The position numbers and the translations under genes are program-made. From Actibacterium sp. 188UL27-1 (GTDB lineage: Bacteria > Pseudomonadota > Alphaproteobacteria > Rhodobacterales > Rhodobacteraceae): a stretch of 50,167 nt of DNA. This document shows, piece by piece, positions 24,460 through 33,532 of the stretch. Location: positions 1-50,167 of the forward strand of contig NZ_JAFEUL010000020.1 in NCBI RefSeq assembly GCF_016901225.1. The letters are read 5' to 3'. Each line of letters starts with the position of its first letter. The first letter of the stretch is position 1. The notes below the pieces were generated by a model. That model saw only the letters and a list, made by a program, of their open reading frames with translations, did no database searches and was not told the origin of the DNA.

Positions 24460-25997
24460 TCGGCGGCCATCTTCGGTTGAGAGATCATGTAGGGCACGGG
24501 GCCTGCATCGGGCACCAGCTTGCCCAGCACCTCGGCACTGGCGATGACGCCAGGCAAACCTGCACCAGGGTGGGTGCCCGCACCGACCAGATAAAGCCCC
24601 TTAGCCTCTTCGCTCACGTTATGGGGGCGGAACCAGGCGGATTGCAGGATGCGCGGCTCAATGGAAAAGCCCGCGCCATTGGGGCTGAGATAGCGGTCCC
24701 GGAACGTCTCGGGCGTGAACACTTCGCTGGCGCTTATCCGATCGGCGAAACCGGGGATCAGCCCATCCAGCACGCGGGTCACCTTTTCGCGGTAGCGCGG
24801 CTCCTCCGCCTGCCAGTCCACGCCGTTGTCATGGCCCAGATGCGGCACAGGGCTCAGCGCATAGAAGGTATCATCTCCCTCCGGCGCGCAACTGGGATCA
24901 GTGACCGACGGGCGGTGAACGTAAAGGCTCATATCATCCGACAGCTTGCCCTTCAGGAAGATATCGTCGACCAGCCCCCGGTAACGCGGCCCATTCAGGA
25001 TCGTGTGGTGCCCGACATCGGGCCACATCGCTGCCGTGCCTTTCGTGCCGAAATACCAAACATACAGCCCCATCGACCAGCGCGACCGCTTCAACCGCGC
25101 GGGAGACCACCGTTTGCGCGGCTGGTTCCGCAGCAGCCGGTCATAGGTATGGCCCGCATCGGCGTTGGAAATCACGAGGTCCGCGGGGACAACCTCGCCA
25201 CCTATTAGCCGCACACCCTTGGCCGTTCCGCCATCCAGCAAAATCTCATCAACTTCGGTGCCCAATGCCAAATCGCCACCTTGGTCTTCAATGACACCTG
25301 CCATCGCCTTGGCAATCGCAGCTACGCCACCCATGGCGTAATGGACGCCAAACTCCTTCTCCAGATGGCTGACCAGGATATACATGCTGGTCACCTTGAA
25401 CGGATCGCCGCCAATGAACAGCGGGTGAAAGCTGAACGCCATCTGGAGCCGCTCATCCCGGAACCGCCGCGCTGCATGGGCATAGACCGACCGGTCGGCC
25501 CGCATCATCCCAAACTTGGGAAGCACCTTGATCAGGTCCCACAGCTTGTGCATGGGGCGGCGGCCCAAATCCTCGAACCCGAACCAGTAGCGCCGTTCGG
25601 CATCTTTAAGGAACCGCTCATAACCCTTCAAATCGCTGGGGTTGAGGCGCTGGATCTCGGCCCGCACGTCATCTTCGTTCAAGCTCATCTTGAACGAAGA
25701 CCCATCGGGCCACCGGATTTCATAGAACGGAGCCATAGGCCGCAGGTCGACCTCAGCCTCGAAATCGCGCCCGCAAGCGGCCCAAAGCTGTTTGAAAACC
25801 TGGGGCACGGTCACGATCGTCGGCCCCAGATCAAACCGGTGTCCGTTCTGATGAATGGCCGACCCACGCCCACCGGGCATGTCCAGTCTGTCCATCACGG
25901 TAACCGAATAGCCCTTGGCGCCCAGCCGCATGGCCGCCGCCAAACCGCCAAGACCGGCACCAATGACAATCGCGCGGGGAGGAGTCGTTTGTCTCAT
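24456..25997 (-). CDS. crtI: phytoene desaturase
   Basis: FAD-dependent desaturase converting phytoene stepwise to neurosporene or lycopene at the membrane. At 513 residues it is typical of bacterial CrtI. It has the N-terminal dinucleotide motif GAGLGGLAAAMRLGAKGYSV, the PGGRGSAIHQNGHRFDLGPT region, and the C-terminal signature YLVGAGTHPGAGLPGVIASA. Whether the end product is neurosporene (three steps) or lycopene (four) cannot be read from sequence. The gene leads a crtI-crtB-tspO transcript. Two TGT-N12-ACA palindromes lie 17-57 bases before its ATG. Confidence 0.96.
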   Translation of the reverse strand: MRQTTPPRAIVIGAGLGGLAAAMRLGAKGYSVTVMDRLDMPGGRGSAIHQNGHRFDLGPTIVTVPQVFKQLWAACGRDFEAEVDLRPMAPFYEIRWPDGSSFKMSLNEDDVRAEIQRLNPSDLKGYERFLKDAERRYWFGFEDLGRRPMHKLWDLIKVLPKFGMMRADRSVYAHAARRFRDERLQMAFSFHPLFIGGDPFKVTSMYILVSHLEKEFGVHYAMGGVAAIAKAMAGVIEDQGGDLALGTEVDEILLDGGTAKGVRLIGGEVVPADLVISNADAGHTYDRLLRNQPRKRWSPARLKRSRWSMGLYVWYFGTKGTAAMWPDVGHHTILNGPRYRGLVDDIFLKGKLSDDMSLYVHRPSVTDPSCAPEGDDTFYALSPVPHLGHDNGVDWQAEEPRYREKVTRVLDGLIPGFADRISASEVFTPETFRDRYLSPNGAGFSIEPRILQSAWFRPHNVSEEAKGLYLVGAGTHPGAGLPGVIASAEVLGKLVPDAGPVPYMISQPKMAAE

Positions 25998-26013
25998 GAC
26001 TTGACGCTACACC

Positions 26014-26031
26014 TGTCCAGTTCAGTTGACA
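26014..26031. promoter_or_regulatory. PpsR/CrtJ-type site 1 upstream of crtI
   Basis: TGT (26014-26016), 12 bases, ACA (26029-26031). It also fits the stricter form TGTc-N10-gACA, since the inner bases are C and G. PpsR/CrtJ repress crt, bch and puc promoters aerobically through such sites. It lies 17 bases before the crtI start codon. Confidence 0.75.
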
Positions 26032-26036
26032 ATTGG

Positions 26037-26054
26037 TGTTGCGAAAGTCTGACA
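26037..26054. promoter_or_regulatory. PpsR/CrtJ-type site 2 upstream of crtI
   Basis: TGT (26037-26039), 12 bases, ACA (26052-26054), with a G before ACA. It is separated from site 1 by five bases, centre-to-centre 23 bases, close to two helical turns. Paired sites are how PpsR/CrtJ tetramers bind cooperatively. Confidence 0.7.
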
Positions 26055-26452
26055 CAAATGCGGTTTAATGTCAGCGGCTATGGAACAGGCTAGCGCGGTA
26101 ATCCTGTCTGTACGGGGAGACGCGCGATGCCATATGCCGATGGCTCAATGCATCAGGGGGCCTGCGTCGACTGTCATAATCTTATTGAAAGTATCGGATT
26201 TATAAAGCCAATGAGTTGTTTGCGGCTTGTCACCGCGCCATGTTGCGTGTTTGTGTCATGTTACGCTTTGCAGCTTCTCCCCAACCAGCCACATCGCGCG
26301 GTCGAACGAACCATCGGAACACGGCTTCGCGTTCTGTGTCTAAAGGCGCGAATACTTTGGCCATGCGTATGATTGGCTGGACGGAAGTAGCCCTTTGGAC
26401 CGCACTACCGGTTTCGCAAAACGACGCGATGGCAGCATGACGGAGCGCCCCT
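26055..26452. other. intergenic stretch between crtI and the siderophore locus
   Basis: About 400 bases. Short open frames on both strands (26127-26372 plus, 26230-26475 minus) have no recognisable domain and atypical composition. TGACA (26050-26054) and TGTCA (26069-26073) form a further inverted repeat partly overlapping PpsR site 2. Promoters for both the leftward crt operon and the rightward reductase gene must lie here or just outside. Confidence 0.4.
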
Positions 26453-27493
26453 ATGATCCTGATCTCAGACCTCAAATTGCACAGTCATGCCGATTTGACG
26501 GGTGTTGCATTTCCCGTACTACGCCACGCGCTTCTCCGGGAAGCTGATGCCCATAGCCTCGATGTGGTCCGCAATACAGACGTTGCCGTGACGTGCATGA
26601 CGCGGTTCGGCACCGTAGGCGCTGAAATTCGTCCTGTCGGTGCCCGTGTCACGGTCAGGGCAGCAAAATCGGACCGGCTTCATATGCTAAAAGAAAGCCT
26701 TGTTGAACATCTTGTCCAACTGATCCCCGAGGCAGTTGAGCAAATGCGTTGGTCAGATGCCAAGCAGCCCGGCGGCATCCCTGCCAATTTTCATTTCGGT
26801 CGTATCGAGAACATCACGCCACTTGGCACATCGTTCTTGAGAATGCGCCTGGCATCCGATGGCCTGGGCAGTTTCACCGATGACGCGATCCATTTTCGGC
26901 TGGTCTTGCCACCCGCCCATGTGGACACGGTGGACTGGCCGTATGTTTCTGAGAACGGGACGACGGTTTGGCCAAAGGGTGAGCGAGCCCTGCACCGCCC
27001 GGTCTACACGACCCGTTTCATTGACCACGCGGTGGGGGTGATGGATTGTGATGTCTTCTTGCATGATGGAGGGCGGACAACCGCATGGGCTCAGTCAGCG
27101 GCAGTTGGTGATCGCGTCGCATTTATCGGCCCGGGGGGCGGAGGGATCCCCAAGGTCAAAGCCATCAACATGTATGGGGATGAAACCGCGTTTCCGGCCA
27201 TTGCCCGTATTCTGGAAACCTTACCCTCCAATACGGTTGGAGATGTTGTTATCAGCGCAAGCGGCGGAGCCCTCCGCGATTATCATTTCGACGCACCAGA
27301 CGGTATGCGGCTCACCACGATTATGCAGGGGCATGATCTAGCGCAACTCGCCCTGTCTGGGCTTACAGCGCATCCAGATCGTTTCCTGTGGTTTGCAGCA
27401 GAAAAATCACTGGTCCAGCCCGTTCGCGATGCGGTAAAGAGCGCGAATATCACAAAACAGCAGACCTATATCGCGGCCTATTGGAGCAAGTAA
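26453..27493 (+). CDS. siderophore-interacting ferric reductase (SIP/ViuB family) with N-terminal DUF2218-like domain
   Basis: Cytoplasmic flavoprotein that would release iron from imported ferric siderophore by reduction. Residues 1-95 resemble DUF2218 (ARVTVRAAKSDRLHMLKESL). The SIP part follows: FGRIENITPLGTSFLRMRL, the flavin-binding HRPVYTTRFID, VGDRVAFIGPGGGG for the nucleotide, and the ViuB signature MYGDETAFPAIARILE. A GGAG motif about nine bases upstream supports the ATG. It heads the siderophore uptake block (reductase, importer, receptor). Confidence 0.88.
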   Translation: MILISDLKLHSHADLTGVAFPVLRHALLREADAHSLDVVRNTDVAVTCMTRFGTVGAEIRPVGARVTVRAAKSDRLHMLKESLVEHLVQLIPEAVEQMRWSDAKQPGGIPANFHFGRIENITPLGTSFLRMRLASDGLGSFTDDAIHFRLVLPPAHVDTVDWPYVSENGTTVWPKGERALHRPVYTTRFIDHAVGVMDCDVFLHDGGRTTAWAQSAAVGDRVAFIGPGGGGIPKVKAINMYGDETAFPAIARILETLPSNTVGDVVISASGGALRDYHFDAPDGMRLTTIMQGHDLAQLALSGLTAHPDRFLWFAAEKSLVQPVRDAVKSANITKQQTYIAAYWSK

Positions 27494-27560
27494 AACACCT
27501 CCTTTTCAAGGTATCATTTTCCGCGCGCGCTTGGCCAGATCCACCGTAAGCGCTCATGAA

Positions 27561-27585
27561 GCAAGTATCCGACAAAAATACTTGC
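27561..27585. promoter_or_regulatory. 25-base palindrome upstream of the siderophore importer operon
   Basis: GCAAGTAT (27561-27568) and ATACTTGC (27578-27585) are perfect 8-base arms around nine bases, centred 86 bases before the importer ATG and about 70 after the reductase stop. The AT-rich arms and absence of a T-run favour an operator over a terminator. The regulator is unknown. Confidence 0.45.
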
Positions 27586-27658
27586 CTTTCCGAAAGCCCC
27601 ATGATCTGAGGTCTTGCCAGCCTGAGCCAGCATAAATCCCTTCGACGAAAGTGGTCTT

Positions 27659-28894
27659 ATGCTGGTCCTTCCTCATAACCGCACATCCATTGCTTTGGTT
27701 GGGCTTTATCTGGCCCAGGCGGTGCCGCTTTATCTCGTCGCGGCGGCCCTGCCGCCCATCTTACGGGCCGGTGGCATTGGCCTTGATGTTATCGGCGGTA
27801 TGGGGCTGCTGCTTGCTCCATGGGTGTTAAAGGCCGCCTGGGCCCCCTGGATTGACCGGCTCAGCCACAGCGCCCGCGTGGGTCGCAAAACGGTGATCGC
27901 AACATGCCTGCTGATCACGGTTGGTGGAATACTGGCGTTGTCTCAGTTGGATCCGCTTGAAGATGCCGCAACATTTTTCCCAATCCTCATGGCCATGTCT
28001 CTGTCATCGGCGACCCAGGATATCGCGTCGGACGGATGGGCCGTCGAACATCTTCCGCCTGATCTCCAGCCGGGTGGCAATGCGCTCCAGGGATCATCAG
28101 TTGCCATTGGAGTGCTGATCGGTGGATCGGGCACCCTGATCCTCCATGACCTTATCGGTTGGGCACTGACGCTTTGGATCCTTTCAAGCGTGACAATCCT
28201 TCTGATCACGCCGTTTTTCCTTCTTCCGGAAGCTGCGAATCGCAGACCGCTGCCCCGGGATGCGGGCCGGGCTGGTTTCGACAGTTTTCTGTCGATTGAC
28301 GGTGCTCTTGCGATGCTTGCATTCGCGTTGCTCTTTCGGCTGCCAGAGGGGCTGGTCAAGGCGCTGGAGCAACCGTTCCTCGTGGATCAAGGCTTTAGCC
28401 TCGCTCAGATCGGGGCCATTTCCGGGGGTTCCGCTGCCGCGGTCGGCCTGATAGGAGCGTTCATTGGTGCCATATTGATCAGCCGTTGGGGATTGTTGTG
28501 GTTCCTGATCTTTCTGATCTGTGGGCGCACCCTTGCCTTTGGCGCCTTTTACTTGGCGGCGACCCAGGGATTTGCCCAATGGACGCTGGTTGGGCTGTCC
28601 ATTTTCGACACCTTTCTGCGGTATATCGAGATCGTCGGGCTTTATACCGCGTTCATGCGGTTTGCTTCCCTCAGGCAGGCCGGCACCGATTTCACACTTC
28701 TGACCAGCATGACGCTGTTGATGTACATGATCGGCAGCATGATCGCAGGCCTGATGGCCGAACATATGGGCTATGGCGCTGTCTTTCTGATCGCCACCCT
28801 TTTGTCCGGTGTCACGGGCTGGATGGCCCTCACGCTCCTGCCCGCACGCATACGCTCTGTTCCCCTTGCCAAACAATCGGAGATCTTGCCATGA
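27659..28894 (+). CDS. MFS siderophore importer, RhtX/FptX type
   Basis: A 411-residue, 12-span permease. Hydrophobic helices run from LVGLYLAQAVPLYLVAAALP to the C-terminal ATLLSGVTGWMALTLLPARI. LAPWVLKAAWAPWIDRL early on and ATQDIASDGWAVEHL in the middle are typical of the AmpG/RhtX/FptX branch, single-protein inner-membrane importers of ferric siderophores that replace an ABC transporter. The gene overlaps the TonB receptor gene (ATGA), the same neighbours as in rhizobactin-type loci. Confidence 0.85.
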   Translation: MLVLPHNRTSIALVGLYLAQAVPLYLVAAALPPILRAGGIGLDVIGGMGLLLAPWVLKAAWAPWIDRLSHSARVGRKTVIATCLLITVGGILALSQLDPLEDAATFFPILMAMSLSSATQDIASDGWAVEHLPPDLQPGGNALQGSSVAIGVLIGGSGTLILHDLIGWALTLWILSSVTILLITPFFLLPEAANRRPLPRDAGRAGFDSFLSIDGALAMLAFALLFRLPEGLVKALEQPFLVDQGFSLAQIGAISGGSAAAVGLIGAFIGAILISRWGLLWFLIFLICGRTLAFGAFYLAATQGFAQWTLVGLSIFDTFLRYIEIVGLYTAFMRFASLRQAGTDFTLLTSMTLLMYMIGSMIAGLMAEHMGYGAVFLIATLLSGVTGWMALTLLPARIRSVPLAKQSEILP

Positions 28895-31065
28895 CCATGA
28901 CTCGGCTTCTGTCCAGTGTTGCCTATCTGGGGTTTTTCGCCGCTGGGTCTGTCCAAGCGCAGCAAGGCGAAGAACCATTTGATCTGGGCACCGTGGTGAT
29001 TGAGGCGGCGCGAACCGGGGCCGGTAAAGACGCGATCCCCGGCACCGTACAGGTCGTTGAAGGCGATGCTATCCAGCGGCGCATCGCAAGTGGGCAATCC
29101 CTGTCGGGCGCCCTTAGTGACATCGTTCCGGGTCTGGCCCCGGCCAACGGGACGATCGGTGGCGCCAGTCAAACCCTGCGCGGTCGAACGACCCAGATCT
29201 TGATCGATGGTGTGGCACGCACATCTGAACTGCGCGGGTTTGACCGTGAGCTTTCGCTGATCGACCCAAGCTCAATCGAACGGATCGAGATTATCAAGGG
29301 ATCAACCGCACGATTTGGTAACGGGGCTACGGGCGGCATTATCAACATCGTCACCAAGACGGCGGGTGAGGGAACAAGAACAACCTTGGACACGCGATTT
29401 TCGTTCCAGGATGGAGATGATGACAGCTTCAGCAACGAACTCTTTTTGTCACATGAACGGCGTATGGGTGATTTGGGGCTGCGGTTTGAGCTGTCGCGCA
29501 GCGATAGCGGGCAATTCTACGATGGCGACGGAAGCCGATTGCCCCCAGACCCGCTGGTTGGTCAGGGCAATGGCGACAACACAGATCGCTACACACTGGG
29601 ATTTGCCGCGGACTGGGCCCGTGGCCCCCATGAATTGGAGTTCCGGTTCGACAGCTACCAGTTGGAACAGGAGATCGATGTTTTCACCGATTACAGTACA
29701 AACCCGGTGAGTGTCACAAACCGCTCTTACACCGGCAAACCGGTTGAAGATCGCGGGACAAGCGCAAATCTGACATATCGCCACACAGACACGCCGCTGG
29801 GCGAACTTGAGGTCACGGCCTTTGTGACCGACATCGAACGTCGAGCGGCATTTGTCGAGGCAGGTCCGAACAACACGTTGTATTACAGTGATGGTCCCGG
29901 CACTACGGTGCAGGACCCAGCGGCGCAAACAGAGCTTTTTACCACCACCTACGGTCTTTCCATCACCATGCGATCGCCCTTCGACTGGGTCACCCCGGAT
30001 GCGACCCTGACCTGGGGGCTTGATTTGGGTCGCGATGAGGTGGAGCAGGAATTGCTAGACGGGACGGATGTGCTTGCGCCGATGTCACAAAACAGTGTCG
30101 CCGTGTTTGCCCAAGCGGAAGTTCCAGTGGGCGATCGCTGGCAAATCAGTGCTGGTCTGAGGGCAGAGCAGTTTTCGCTGACAGTTTCGGATTTCACACG
30201 ACCCGATGCCGTTTCGTTGCGGGCGGTTGGCGGCACGTTCGTTCCGTTAGCCTTGCCCGCGCTTGACGTGGACGGGGGTGAGTTCGATTACAGCGCGGTG
30301 GTGGGCAATATCGGCACGGTTTACAGCGCAACGCCGAACCTGGATTTCTATGGGGGTTTCAGCCAAGGATTTTCAATACCGGATGTCGGAAGTTTCACAC
30401 GCAGGGCCGTGTCGGCTGTTCCGACAGCCGCCAACCAGACCATTTCAATTGATTCCATTCGGCCAGAAGCACAGATCGTGAATACTTGGGAGGTGGGAAC
30501 CAGATACCAGACCGACACCCTTTCTCTGGATGCGTCCGCATTCCTGTCCACCTCCGATGAGGGCACCATTTTCGATAGCGCCACAAATACCCTCACGCAG
30601 CAGAAAGAGCGGATCTGGGGGGCTGAGTTGAGTGCAGACTACCAGTTTCGAACGAATTGGAGTGCAGGCGCGCAAGTCGCCTACACGGAAGGTCGTTTTG
30701 ACGACGATGGTGATGACGACATTGACAGTTGGCTGCCGATCAACCGGATCCCTTCCACCTACACCGCAACGCTTTACACAGATCGCGCGTTCAATAACGG
30801 ACTGACCCTGTCAGGCGAGGTCGTATATGCGAGCGGACGGGACAAGCCCGGCGAACCTGTTCTTGGCGACACGGTACGGGTAAACGTTGGCGGCTCATAC
30901 GCATTGGGGAATGGGACGCTCAACTTCGGGGTCAGCAATCTGTTTGACCAGGATCAAATCAACCCGACGGCCAGCAGTGTGCGTACCGATCCCCTGACCG
31001 ACGATGCCGTGCGGGTCGCCGATCAAGGCCGCCGGATTGCGGTTGGGTATTCGGTTTCGTTCTGA
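28891..31065 (+). CDS. TonB-dependent ferric siderophore receptor (RhtA/IutA-like)
   Basis: A 724-residue outer-membrane receptor. The open frame extends upstream inside the importer gene, but the ATG overlapping the importer stop begins a proper signal peptide (LLSSVAYLGFFAAGSVQAQQ). The mature N-terminus, EEPFDLGTVVIEAARTG, carries a TonB-box-like stretch. The plug contains QSLSGALSDIVPGLAPANG, TQILIDGVARTSELRG and IERIEIIKGSTARFGNGATG. The barrel ends RIAVGYSVSF with the terminal aromatic. Position between the importer and the synthesis genes makes it the receptor for the cell's own hydroxamate siderophore. Confidence 0.9.
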   Translation: MTMTRLLSSVAYLGFFAAGSVQAQQGEEPFDLGTVVIEAARTGAGKDAIPGTVQVVEGDAIQRRIASGQSLSGALSDIVPGLAPANGTIGGASQTLRGRTTQILIDGVARTSELRGFDRELSLIDPSSIERIEIIKGSTARFGNGATGGIINIVTKTAGEGTRTTLDTRFSFQDGDDDSFSNELFLSHERRMGDLGLRFELSRSDSGQFYDGDGSRLPPDPLVGQGNGDNTDRYTLGFAADWARGPHELEFRFDSYQLEQEIDVFTDYSTNPVSVTNRSYTGKPVEDRGTSANLTYRHTDTPLGELEVTAFVTDIERRAAFVEAGPNNTLYYSDGPGTTVQDPAAQTELFTTTYGLSITMRSPFDWVTPDATLTWGLDLGRDEVEQELLDGTDVLAPMSQNSVAVFAQAEVPVGDRWQISAGLRAEQFSLTVSDFTRPDAVSLRAVGGTFVPLALPALDVDGGEFDYSAVVGNIGTVYSATPNLDFYGGFSQGFSIPDVGSFTRRAVSAVPTAANQTISIDSIRPEAQIVNTWEVGTRYQTDTLSLDASAFLSTSDEGTIFDSATNTLTQQKERIWGAELSADYQFRTNWSAGAQVAYTEGRFDDDGDDDIDSWLPINRIPSTYTATLYTDRAFNNGLTLSGEVVYASGRDKPGEPVLGDTVRVNVGGSYALGNGTLNFGVSNLFDQDQINPTASSVRTDPLTDDAVRVADQGRRIAVGYSVSF

Positions 31066-31071
31066 AACCGG

Positions 31072-31106
31072 ACACCCAACGCCACGCTTGCAGGACCAGT
31101 TGGTGT
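31072..31106. terminator. weak hairpin between convergent receptor and hydroxylase genes
   Basis: ACACCCAAC (about 31072) can pair with GTTGGTGT (about 31099-31106) with one bulged C, across an 18-base loop. It lies seven bases after the receptor stop and before the end of the convergent hydroxylase gene. No T-run. Confidence 0.3.
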
Positions 31107-31123
31107 TAGATGGGCCGGGTCAG

Positions 31124-32413
31124 TCAGGCACTGATCCGAATGTCGACAGGGCCTGACATAGTTTCCCAATCGACCAACCCGACCTGATTGCCGCGTAATG
31201 CAGCAAACAAATGTCTGTTGGTGAGGTCTTCCAGGATTACGGCACTGCGCCATGCGGTCAGGCTGAGTTGCGGATCGACGATCCCGTGCGACTGACGGCC
31301 ATGATTCAATCCATAGATTGGTGCGTCATCTGGGCCGTCCCATTGAACCCGATACGCGTCTCCCAACTGCAGCGCTCCGCCGGGCTGGAGATCGATACGC
31401 GACGCCAAAGGCGAAAGACAATCGGGCAGTGTCGTCTCGAAGCCCGTCGCCAGGATAACCACGTCAGCTGTCAGGCCCTCTGTTTGGCCGTCGGTCGCAG
31501 TGGCGGTTAGCTCAAAAGCGCCATAACGCGGCGTGATGTGCGTAACCTCGCGTCCTGGTCGGAGGGAGGTTTGACCATGCCCATTGACGTAACGCTGACG
31601 ATAGAGCGCACGGTACACCTGATCAGCAGTGGCCGGGGTCAAGCCGTCACTGCTGTATTTCTGGTTGGCCAAGGCATGCTGTTGAATTTCCGCAGGCAGC
31701 TGCCGGTAGGCCCGCTGATAGGCCGGGGTGAAAATCTGGTCGACCAAACTGCCTTCTTGCAGATGCCAAAACGCATCCCGGCGGCTCAACCAGGTCAACT
31801 CATCGGGTCCGGGATGTTCCGATAGAAGATCGAGGACGATCTCCGCACCCGTTTGGCCTCCTCCCACGACGACAACGCGCTTGCCGCGCATATCCGCTTT
31901 ACGGTTCAGATACTCGATACCGTGATAGCAGTTCTGACCCAGTGGTGCGTCAGCGGGAATGCGCGGTACAGGTCCCGTTCCGACGGCAATTGACGTCGCC
32001 CGGATCGTCTGGCCACTATCCGTTTTCAGCGTGAACCTGTTGCCGTCGTGGTCTACCTCTTGAATGCTCGTTGCGAATGTACAAGTGCCCAGACTTTCGG
32101 CAACCCACGCCATATAGTCGGTAAATTCCCGTCGAGAGACCGTGTCAAACCGCGCGGCCATGAAGTCATAAAACCGGCCCTGCACGACCAGGTAATTCAA
32201 GAAGCTCCATGAGCTGGTCGGCTGAACCGGGGTAACCATGTCTTTCAGGTAGGAGGTCTGCATCTCGCTATCTTCAAAAGCCAATCCGGGATGCCAGGTA
32301 AAGTTGGGCTTTCGGTCAAAAAACGCCACATCAAGGCCAGTCACGTTGTCCGCGAGTGCGGCAAGGCTCAAGTTAAACGGGCCGATCCCGATCCCAGCGA
32401 GGTCCAGTGTCAT
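31124..32413 (-). CDS. iucD: siderophore N-hydroxylase (lysine N6-monooxygenase, IucD/RhbE family)
   Basis: FAD/NADPH enzyme that N-hydroxylates a diamine side chain (lysine in aerobactin, diaminopropane in rhizobactin), making the hydroxamate precursor. It has 429 residues, close to IucD. FAD motif GIGIGPFNLSLAAL at the start; WHPGLAFEDSEMQTSYLKDM is the family signature; NADPH motif VVVGGGQTGAEIVLDL; C-terminal ATGFETTLPD. The frame continues upstream inside the exporter gene, but the ATG at 32413 is preceded by AAGGAA and lies one base after the exporter stop. Co-transcribed with the exporter and divergent from iucABC. Confidence 0.9.
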   Translation of the reverse strand: MTLDLAGIGIGPFNLSLAALADNVTGLDVAFFDRKPNFTWHPGLAFEDSEMQTSYLKDMVTPVQPTSSWSFLNYLVVQGRFYDFMAARFDTVSRREFTDYMAWVAESLGTCTFATSIQEVDHDGNRFTLKTDSGQTIRATSIAVGTGPVPRIPADAPLGQNCYHGIEYLNRKADMRGKRVVVVGGGQTGAEIVLDLLSEHPGPDELTWLSRRDAFWHLQEGSLVDQIFTPAYQRAYRQLPAEIQQHALANQKYSSDGLTPATADQVYRALYRQRYVNGHGQTSLRPGREVTHITPRYGAFELTATATDGQTEGLTADVVILATGFETTLPDCLSPLASRIDLQPGGALQLGDAYRVQWDGPDDAPIYGLNHGRQSHGIVDPQLSLTAWRSAVILEDLTNRHLFAALRGNQVGLVDWETMSGPVDIRISA

Positions 32414-32414
32414 G

Positions 32415-33515
32415 TCATTTCCTTTGGATTGAGGGAGGAGACAGGGCCAGGGCGGCACCCGAAAACACGGCGATGGCGAACGGGGCAGTGGGATCCAATG
32501 CCATGAGCATCGATCCCAGTCCGACCCCGACAGCCAACGACGCAATTTGGATTGCACCGTTCCAACCGGCGACCTGAAGCTGGGCAAAATCCTTGCGGGT
32601 CATGATCTCCGACAGATTAAGGGAAAACAAAAGTGCAGTACTGGCACCGATAACAAAACTGCAGGCGGCAATGATCGCGATATGTCCTGCTGCAACGATC
32701 ATCAGACCAGAGGCCAGCAAACACAGCGCGGCCATCCGGGCGCGTTGCCTTGAGACGTGCGGCAAAAGGAACCTTGCGGCTATGAACAAGCCCAAATTTG
32801 CCGCAGCAAGGCATAGGCCAGCATAGCCCGCAGAAGCGGCGGGGGGGTGATCCAGTGCTGCTTGGATCAAAGGCGCGATCCCGACTTGAGACGCCCCAAC
32901 CGCCACTTGCGTCAGGGCTGTCACCCGAAACACCAAGACATTGGGTGGGCGGACTGTTCGTGTGCATTTGAGAGCCGGCAAATGCTTCACTCGAAACAGG
33001 CTCAGGACCGCGCCGATGAGGGAGGGCACGAGCGGCGCCAGCGGAGAGAGGAGCAGGAGCGGCCCGATGGATAACGCCGCACCGATCCGTCCGATACCGG
33101 CCACGGATTGAACGGCGCCAAGCGCACGGCGGGTACACGGTCCCTGCGCGCTCGCATGCTGCGCGGCGATCAGAAGACTTCCGACTGAAAGACCCTGGAT
33201 CAGTCGAACACAGACCAGAGCGCTTAGCATGACCGCCGACCCAAACACCGGCGCTGGGCTTATCAAAAGCGCCATGAGGGCAAGATTGGCCGCCAACAAA
33301 CCAACAAGGCCAAACAAAACCGCGCGCCTTCCCGCAACAGCCCCGATCACTGGCATGCCAAGAGCCGATGCAAGCAGACCTGCCGCCACGGCCAGGCCGA
33401 TCTGATGCTCTGACAGCTGCAAAAGCTGCGCCAAAACAGGCACCATCCCAATCAGCGCAGTCTGCTGAAAGGCATGACCGGCAAGAACAGGCCCAAAGAT
33501 CGTTGATGGTGCCAT
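32415..33515 (-). CDS. MFS exporter, probable siderophore efflux
   Basis: A 366-residue major-facilitator protein of about 11-12 spans. Recognisable features are LQLSEHQIGLAVAAGLLASA and GMPVIGAVAGRRAVLFGLVG (the loop 2-3 region), CVRLIQGLSVGSLLIAAQHA in helix 4, and a second half starting ALTQVAVGASQVGIAPLIQA. Slightly short for the family. It stands in a two-gene operon with the N-hydroxylase and divergent from the synthesis genes, so export of the finished siderophore is the natural role. Its start codon is 18 bases from a perfect palindrome. Confidence 0.75.
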   Translation of the reverse strand: MAPSTIFGPVLAGHAFQQTALIGMVPVLAQLLQLSEHQIGLAVAAGLLASALGMPVIGAVAGRRAVLFGLVGLLAANLALMALLISPAPVFGSAVMLSALVCVRLIQGLSVGSLLIAAQHASAQGPCTRRALGAVQSVAGIGRIGAALSIGPLLLLSPLAPLVPSLIGAVLSLFRVKHLPALKCTRTVRPPNVLVFRVTALTQVAVGASQVGIAPLIQAALDHPPAASAGYAGLCLAAANLGLFIAARFLLPHVSRQRARMAALCLLASGLMIVAAGHIAIIAACSFVIGASTALLFSLNLSEIMTRKDFAQLQVAGWNGAIQIASLAVGVGLGSMLMALDPTAPFAIAVFSGAALALSPPSIQRK

Positions 33516-33532
33516 AATACCCTTGTGATTCC

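Noticed and set aside
24399-26093. Long plus-strand open frames (about 270 codons each) opposite crtI and crtB
   Set aside because: They are antisense shadows of well-supported genes, with no recognisable domains and compositions typical of mirrored GC-rich coding sequence.
28486-28890. N-terminal extension of the TonB receptor by 135 codons
   Set aside because: It lies wholly inside the importer gene in another frame. The ATG at 28891 gives a proper signal peptide and the same ATGA overlap seen throughout the window.
32414-32587. N-terminal extension of the N-hydroxylase
   Set aside because: It is exporter-gene sequence read out of frame. The FAD motif belongs at the very N-terminus and the ATG at 32413 has a good ribosome-binding site.
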